DNA from: Streptomyces sp. NBC_01341
Lineage (GTDB): Bacteria > Actinomycetota > Actinomycetes > Streptomycetales > Streptomycetaceae
Reading direction: 5' to 3'
Assembly: GCF_035946055.1 (NCBI RefSeq)
Contig: NZ_CP108364.1
Location: forward strand, 1,612,001-1,676,000
DNA length: 64,000 nucleotides
The translations under genes and the position numbers were made by a program. This document shows positions 12,001 through 21,000 of this stretch, piece after piece. Below the pieces are notes generated by a model. That model made no database searches. It was given only the letters and a program-made list of their open reading frames with translations, and was not told where the DNA came from. The stretch's first letter is position 1. Each line of letters starts with the position of its first letter.

Positions 12001-15000
12001 GTGCGGGAGGCTGCTCTCGAAGAACGCGTGGGCGTTGTAGGTGGTGTGCAGGCGCTCGGGGTGGGCAGCGATGTCCTCGGCGACGGCCGGGGCCGCTTCC
12101 AGCAGAGGCAGCACCTCCGGGTGCTCACGCAGATGAGCCGTGACCTGGGGAGCGGCGGGCCCGGCCAGCAGGCCCGTGATCTCCCATGCCAGCACCTCAC
12201 CCGCGGCCGGTCCCACCGGCCCGGGCACCGGCACCTCGCGCACGCCACCATCACTCGACACCGTTACGCCCGCGTCCACCGGCACCGCCGACGCCATGCC
12301 ATCACCAGCACCGGACTGGACAACGGGCGCGCGCCGCGTCAGCACGTCGGCGTGCCGCTGCTCGTCAAGGGCGGTGAACAGACGACTGCCGTCGGGATCC
12401 TCCAACAGGGCGGCGACCGTCTTCGGTGCGCGCAGCAGGTTCTGGACGGAGGCGGCGAAGTCAGTGTCGGTGGCTGCTCGTTCCTGCCACGCCGGGCGGT
12501 TGAGGAACACGGCGGCGAATGCCTGCTCCTTCACCAGCAGGGCACGCACGTCACCGCGCCACAACGCCCGGTACAGCAGGCGCGCACCCTGCGGGCTCAG
12601 GGACTGGGGTAGCGACGCTGTCAGCACCCCGGCAAGCTCGCCCTGGCGCAGCCAGTTACGGAACTTGGAGTTCATCTCGGTGGCGAGCGCGGGACGGGCC
12701 TCGATGACCGCCCAGACTGGGGACTGGGCAGCCGCCTCGTCGACCAGGTTCCGGTTGGCCCGGATCGCGGCGATGAGTTCAGGACGCTCTCGCAGAACCG
12801 CCAGCACCTGCGGCTGCTCGGCCAGCATGTCGCTCAGGCCCGGCAGCGCGGTCACAGCAGCACGCAAGTCGTCGTTGCGCGCCAGGTCCTGGGCCAGGCC
12901 GGGATTCTGGCGCACCAGGCGCAGCACGCCCTCCGTCGTCAGCAGCCTGCGCACACCCTCCTCGACCCCGGCCAGAGTCGCGATGAACCCGGGCGCGGCC
13001 ATCACCGTCTCACCCACCTGCGCATCCGCGACCACCAGGCCGGCCAGCCCGGGGTGAACGGTGAGCTGCTCCAACAGCGCCTCGTCGGACAACAGCTGGG
13101 TCCACGTCACGTCGTCAGCCGCCACATCGTGACGGCTGCTCAGGGCCGAGGCCAGAGCAGGGACACGGGTCAGAGCGGTCACCAGGTGCGGGCGGGCGGC
13201 GCTTGCCGCCAGACGGCCCTGCGTGGCTATCACCGCGTCGACGACCTCGCTACCGGCCTCCTTCAGCGTGTCAAAGAGATCCGCTTCCTGCAGAAGTGTG
13301 TTGAACGTGTCCTCGCGCTCCGCGACAGCCTTCGCCACGGACTCGTGCCGGGCGATGAATGCCTCGTACCGCGGCTCCGCCTGCATTAGCTGCCCAGCGC
13401 GGAGCGCGTAGACAGCGGCCATGTACCGGTTCGTTTCTACATTGACGAACCACCTGCCCACTTCGAAGTTTGCTCGCATGGGGGGACTGCCGAAGATACG
13501 GAAGGCGTCGTCGTTGTCCGTCAGCAGGCGGGCCAGCCGGGGAAGACGAATGACCTGCCCCAGCATGGACGGGGTCCGTCCGAAGTGCTCCACCAGTGAA
13601 GGGCGCGTCCGGATCAGATCGATCACGTCAGGCGAGAACAGCAGTTGCTGCGCGAGAACGCGGTTTCCCAGCGCGGCCTGACGTATCGACTCATCGCCCA
13701 GCACACGCTCGTAGCGGTCCAGCACATCCTCGGCGACCTCGCTGCCGCCCGCCTCAGTGCTCCGTACCTTCTTCGCGGGAACACGGTCCCTCAGCCACTC
13801 TGTGAGTTTCCGGGCGCCGTCGAGCAGCCGTGGATCGAGTTCGATGCCCTCGGGCGTGATGACCTGGTCCTCGCCCCTCTCCACCTCCCGCATCAACTCA
13901 CGAACGGCCTCCGGGGCGGCTTGCGTCCCACGTGTGCCGCGCCCGCCTGCGTCGACGAGCGCCGCCAGCGCCAGTTCGTCCAGCCGGACCGGGTCGGCCT
14001 CCCACCGCTCGGCAAACCGCGGTCGGGCGACAGCCTCCCGCAACACCTGCGGGAACGCGACCAGCGCCCGCGCCGTAGGGCTGTTCCGCTCATACCGCTG
14101 GGCCAGCAGCGGATAAAACTGCTTATCGGTCAGCAGCCGGATCCAATGAGTCGTCGACATCGCACCGAAAGCCGACTCCAGCCGCGGCAGAAAATGACCC
14201 ACCGCAGCTACATTCTCAGCGAGCGCCAGCTCCTGCTCAGACGTGACCTCATATGTCAGGGAACCCAGCCGGTGAGCCAGCCTCAGCAGGCCGGAACGCT
14301 CGTCACCCCACGCCCTCCACAGATCCTTGTCCGCTGCCACATCGATAATACCCGGCTCCGATGCCACAGAACTGATCAGCCACGGATTAGCCAGCAATTT
14401 CTTCGGCCCAATGTCCGAGAGGGGGCGCGGGTCACGAGAGCCCAGGAAAGACAGTGCGGGATACTTGTAGAAGGTCGCGAAGGAGTCGGGTGACTCGCCC
14501 AGCCGGGCATAAACCATTTCCCTTATCGCACTCCGGCCTTCAGTCACGTAGGTCAGAAGCGCATGCCAATGACGGGCTGCTAGTTGCAGCGCTTTCGCGG
14601 CAGCAACCGAATCGGCCGGGAGCGCCAAATCTGTCATTCGGTCGAGCGTGGCCGGGTGGAAGATGCGACGCAGTTTATGCCCTGCGAACTCACCCGGGTG
14701 GAGCAGGATGGTTCGCAGCATGATCGGCAGCGATTGGGTGGACTGCGTATTATATTCAACCAGCTGCCGCTCCACGTTGCGATCCTCTTTCATGATCGCG
14801 GCAACAGCGGGGTATCTTTCTTTTGTCAGGCTGAGGAGTTTGAAGAATCCCAGCTTCTCCAGTTCCCCTTCCGTCAGCTTCCTCGCGTCCGTCCTGATTT
14901 CGGGCTGCGGTGGCCTTGTTGCCTGCAACGCACGAATTAGCCGGTCGTCCTCGACCGAGTCGTAGAGGTGCGGATCATAGGAGAGTGCTGCGGCAACGTG

Positions 15001-18000
15001 TTTGTTGTCGACCGCAGCCCGAATCCGCGCGGGGACCTCGAAGAGCCTGGCCGTCACCTCCGGCAGATCCTCCAGGACGTCCGTCAGATCCGAGGATTCA
15101 CGCAGAATATCCAGTACACCCGGGTTGGCTTTCACCGCCTTCAGAGCCCGCAGCGACGTAAGGGCAGTGGCGATTTGTTCAGGGCGCGACCTCAGTTGAT
15201 CCCGCAGGCCCATGTCGCCCAGGAGATATTCGAAGAACGACTTGTCGGAAGCCTTTCTCTGCAGATGGTTCGCCAACGCGGAGGAAAGAGCAGAATCGGC
15301 CGCCAAATTCCACAGCATCTCCACCGGATCGGCCGAATCCATAATTGCTTCGGCGAGCTCAGCCGACATCTCCAATGGCCAACCGGCTGGGCTGTTGTTC
15401 ATCCGGCCGATTTCACGCAGGATATTTACGTTACCCCTGAAATGAAGCAGGGTCAGCGGAATCGACATTACCCCGGCACGGAGGTCATGGTCTTTCTCGA
15501 GTTGCTCGATCAACCCTTCCTTCATGAGGACCGCCGCCATTGACGGATAGGGGGCACGAGACCATTTGTCGACCAGTGAACCGAGCGCGGCCACCACGTT
15601 GGAAGCTTTACTCAACGGTCGGGCCAGGCGGGGCTCCGCTGCTACCAGGTGATAGAGCGCCGTGTTTGTCATCGTCGCATACACCACATACGGATGAGGG
15701 CTCAACGCTGCCCTCACCTGCGGTCCGCGCAGGATGATATCGGCCGCGAATTGCACCATCACATCCAGTGGCCACCCCTGGGGGTAGGGCGCCTTCCGCA
15801 TGATCTCCACGGCGAAATCTGCGGCCTGCCTGTTCTGCGCAGGCGTCAGACCCACCGACAGCCTCGCGGCCACGGCCCGGACCGTACGAACGGTTTCGTC
15901 GGACACCACAACCGCGGGTTCTGGTGGCTCTACAACTGTCTCGGACTGCTCCACCGTCGCGGAACTGCTGCCCTGTCGACCGGACGGTCCAGCCCCCGAC
16001 GCACTGGATTGCTCGGTCGACGCCCGATTCTTCTTCTTCGCGCCGCCGGGCAGCCGCGGCCATTCACCGGACAGCCAACGGTCCGCGATGCGCGAGGCCG
16101 TGTGCATCAAGAGGTCGCTCTTAAAGGCGTCGGTCATTTCGACGTACAGGCTCTCCACTTCCTGCACGCTGGGAAGGTCCTCAAATTTCCGCCGTCGGAG
16201 CTGAGCCACCACCTCGCCGTGCAAGGCCTCCGGGGTGTAGGCAGGGTTCACCGGCTGCTTCGGGGGGGCGGGCAACGGGCGAAGGTCCGGCGTGCCTGCG
16301 GAGGGCGTGCGGGATTCCTTGGTGTAGGTGGCGAGCACTTCTGCGATGCGGCGGTGCTCTTCACTTCCCGGCTCCAGCGTTTCCAGGCGCTTCTGCAGGA
16401 TTTGCTGGTTCAGTGCGTCGGTTTCCGGGCTGCCGGTCTCCACCCGGCCTACCTGCAGGTCGTTCGGATTCCCGAGGTACACGCCCTGTCGTCGCCGGCG
16501 CCCCGCCTCGTTTCCGCGCGGCGCTTGCTGTGCGGATGAGCTGATGGCCGACGGTGCTGCGCGGAGCCCGTTGACCATGCTGTCATCGGTGTTCGCCGTA
16601 CGGACGACAGGTGAGTGGCTCTGTTGCGGCGGGCGCGTGCGCAGTTCACGCGTTGTCTGGCGAGCCGTGAGCCCGGCCTCGGCGCTCAGGGCCGTGTAGT
16701 GGCGGATCAGGTCCTGGTACGGGCGTGCGTCCACGGGGCGGGTGGCGTAGTAGTGGGTTGCCCTGCCCTCGGGGTGTTTGGCCAGGACGAGCACGTTCGT
16801 ACTGGTCGCTGAGGGCATGGCGGTCCGCCGGCCGTCGGAATAGTCGACGATGCCGAAGTCGAGGGCGTGGCCCTCGGCGGCAAGCAGCACATGGATGACC
16901 TGTGGCAGGACGTCACCGAACTCGCCGTCCCACTGCTTGCGTTGGCCGAGCTTCGCGACGACGTGCCGGTGCAGGCGCGAGCCGGGCAGCAGGGCGGCTT
17001 CGCCTTCGGTGCCGTTGTCGAAGAAGAACCCGACGTGTTCCCAGACCTCCGGGCGGGCGAAGGCGGCGGCCACCGCGCTCCGAAGTTCCCCTACGGGGTC
17101 GGTACTGGTGTGCCGAGGGAACGCGGGGGCGACGTCGGCGAGCTGCTGCGGGGTGTAGGCGTAGTGGACGGTGACCAGGAGCGCGGACAGGAAACAGTCA
17201 CCGTCGTCGGGTACCGATACCGGGGTCCGCTGCAGGGACTCCAACAGCTCGGCCTGCTCGGGGGTGACGGGGTAAGCCGCCGTGTGCTGGGCCGTGGTGT
17301 CCATCACCGCCTTCGGCCATGCCGTGTCCGGGGCGGCCTGAGGCACCGGCTCTGCATCAGAGGTGACCGCAGAGGCTCGCGGTGCTTGTGGCGAGAGGTG
17401 CCCGACGCCGGTGGGGGCGGTGTTCCCGAACGTGGAAGCCTGGCTCTGCCCGTCCGTGGCCACCTGGGTGTGCGGAGCCGATGACACGCTCACGGCCGAG
17501 GCCGTCCGGTTGCCGGCGGGCCGGGTCGTGCGGCCCCGGCGCTGAAGGGCGTGTACCGCCGCTGCCAGTACATCAGCACGGATTCCGTCCTGGTCCCGGA
17601 AACGGGGTCCGAACGGTGCGCTCGTCGGGTACGGGCCCGGGGCCGGCCGTTCCTCGATCTGCGGGGACTCCCGCGGTGCCGTGTCCTGCGTGTGCGCGTC
17701 CGTGCCGGCGGTCGCCTGCCGGCTACGCGGCCCCACGGGTGCCTTCCGGCCCGTGGCGTCCGAGCGCGTGTTCCGCGCGCGCTGACCGGCCGAGGTGCCG
17801 GCCGCTGCGACGTCACGGGGCGGCTCCTCCCGCAGCGCGTCGGGTTCAGCTGACGTCGTCTTGCTCGTGCCGGCGGTCGCCTGCCGGCTCCGGGGTCCCG
17901 CGGGTGCCTTCCGGCCCGGTGTCGGTCCGGTCGTCCCGATCGCGTCCGGGTGTGTGCCGGGCACTCGGTCCCGCTGCCCGCCGACAGGGGCGTCGGCGAC

Positions 18001-21000
18001 GCTCTCCAGGCCATCCTGCACATGGTCCAGACCCCGCGGATTGATCTCCTCCGGGGGCCGCGCCGACGGGCTGTTGGCGTGCCATTGAGGGTGGCGGAGG
18101 GGTCTGAGTTGCGGCTCGTGTATAGGCGTGGGCCGTGAGGTTGACTGCTGCGTGTGGGCGTGGGGTGCAGTAGAGGCCGTGGCGTGGTGTGGCGGCGTGT
18201 CGGGATTCAGGAGTGCATGGAACAGCTCACGGTTGTCCTCGATGTCTACGCCGTGGAGTTGGCGCAGCTGACGGACTTTGGCCAGGGTCGCGGCGGGGTC
18301 GAGCCGACTGATTTGGGTGAGTCTTTCGAGTTCCTGGCCCTGCGGTTCCGGGCGGAACGTGACCCATACCGCCCTGACTCCTTCTGCCGGGTCTTCAAGG
18401 AGACCGAACTCATTCGGAGAATTACCCTCCCCGTTTGACACCATATCGACTGTAGGGGCGTAGACGCGCCGCCCGGTCGTGTCGGCAATCTGTTGAGCCA
18501 CCGGCACGACGGTGGCTGAACGTTCTCTGGGATTGACGCTTCCCGTCCTGCAGCAGAGAAGTGCAATCGGAACATGCCCCGGAAGACGGCTGAGAGCAGG
18601 AGTGCTCCGCAAGAGCCAGCGGGCGGCCTCCGCCGCCGAAACCTTCAGAGTACCGGAGTTGGTCTCAAGAGCAATCGTTTTATAGAGACCATGGGAAGCG
18701 AAGAAGAACGGCTGGACGCTCCCGGCCCATGGCGCTCCCTCCTCCCGGATGGTTTGACCATTCTTGACGACCTCGAAAGCTACCACACTCGGCAAATATG
18801 AATACGGAACGTCGCGCTGCGCGAATTCCCTCGGAGAGAAGGTGGCTACGCCGATCTGTTGCCCGTCACGGCCCACAATAGGCTTGGTAAACACATCGAG
18901 ATCCGACACCGCGACCGAACCTATACCACTGATTCGGCCCTCCACATGACCCGCAACTGGCACAGAAGCTATGGTCGCAACCGGCTCGGACACCATCCAT
19001 CGGCCGGCCGGAGTCTCAGAGCGATGCCGCGACGGCGCCAGATGCCAATGCCCCGAACTGGAACTCTCCCGAACAGTCAACTGCCCGGTATGAGACCAAA
19101 CTCGCCGCCCAGTATCGCGGGCAATAGCTTCAGGTAGAGCGCCCCCGACCGGCTCCGCACTCCACAGAACAATCTGCGAACCCTTTACCACACGCGTGAG
19201 CCGGCGAATGAAATCACGGTAGTGCATGGTTTCTTGGGGCCCGCCCGCAACGCCAGGCTGCAAGATGCGCCCCTGACCGTCCAGCCGAACCGTGACCACC
19301 GTCATGCCGTCACCACGACCAGCCCACAAAGCATCAGCACGGTGATCGCGCAGAGAATCCGAAAGACCGCCCCACGTCGCATTGTAGACGGAAGAGAAAT
19401 CTATAACGCCGTCCGGAAAAAGCCCCGCCGAGTCCCAATGCGACACTGCACCCAGAACAACCCGCTCACCCGCCTGAACCGGCCTGCCCCGGACCGGAAC
19501 CAAAGGAAGCGGAGGAACTGCCACATGCGAAGACGGACCGACAGGCACGGCACCACGCCCCGACCCCACCACCGGCGGCTGTGGAAGCCGCCGCGGACCC
19601 GCCACCGGAAGCCCCGGCAAAGAGCGACCCCCACGGCCACCCCCAAATCCCCGATCCGGAGCAGCGTTCACCGTACCAAAACGCCCACGATTCCACTCGT
19701 GCCCATCAGCGGAAACCATCGAGTGATGGCGCGCATCCACATGGCCCACGTCAGGCTCCGCGACAACTGCCTTTGCTGGCCTGACGGTCCACAACAAGGG
19801 CTGCGCCTCTGCGCCTTCCACGTTCCACGCGGCGTGGGTGTCCCGGGCATTTTCGCCGCCGGATTGCTCGGTATAGGTGGCGAGTGTTTCTGTGATGCGG
19901 CGGTGTTCTTCGCTTCCCGGGTTCAGCGTTTCGAGGCGCTTGCGCAAGATTTGCTGGTGGAGTGCGTCGGTTTCCGGGCTGCTGGTCTGCGCCGGAGCGA
20001 CGGTGATAGGAGGTTCGACACCACTGCGCCAGGCTTCGACATCCGCCTTCGGCATCCACGTCGTGCGGCCTGGCATGCCCGGGCCGGACTTGTCCGGGTC
20101 CCGGTCGTCTTCGTCGCCGACGAGCGTCACGGAGTCGGAGTCGTCGCTGTCGCTGTCGCTAGCACCGTCAAAGAGGTACCGGGAGTCCGGGGTCTCTGTG
20201 GGGGTGTCGTCGTCGGCAGTCCGGGACTCGGTACCTGCGTCCGTGTCGGTGTCGGTGGTCGGGTCGGTGGATGTGGTGAGCGGGGTGCTGGTGACCGGGC
20301 GGGGTGTCGGTTCGGTGTCTCCGATGGTGTCGCGTGTGGAGACTGTGGGCACGCTCGGTGACAGTTCTCGCTCCACCGACTGTGCGGAGTAGGAGAGTGG
20401 GCCGGCCTGCTCCTCCTGTGTGCTGCGGGGCTGTGCGTTCGGTGTGCCGAAGGTGGTGTGCAGGCGGGTTTCGGGCCGTAGCGACCGGCGGATCGTGTCG
20501 GCGAGGAGCACGACCTGGTCGGGTGTCAGGGCCGGTGTCTGTGCCGCGGTCTGAACGGCTGCGATCTGCTCGTCGCGGTAGGCGGTGACGGCGGCCCGCA
20601 GACGGGTCAGCTGGTCGGGGCTGATCGTGAGAGCTGTCGCGTCCGGCTGCGGGTTGCCGGAGTACGAGGGGTCGCCCCCGTGGTGGCCGGCGACCTGCTT
20701 CAGGGTGGCTGCGGGACCGAGGATCGTGGTGAGCTGGTCCCTGTCCAGGACGGCGGAGAGCTGTCGCAGCGGGCCCGGGTCCAGGCGCAGACCGCCGCCG
20801 GTGGTCGGGGGGAGCGTGGCGAGGGCGGACAGGGCGTCGTCGGCGTCGTGCAGCTGTGCCCAGCCCTGCAGGCCGTGTGGGCCCCGGTCGTGGAGCGATG
20901 TCAGCCAGTCGCCCGGCAGTTCGCTCCCGTCGTTCGCCTGGAGACCGGCCTGCCCTGTCGTGTCCGGTGCGTCCGTCGGGTGGCGGTCGATGCGCGGTCC

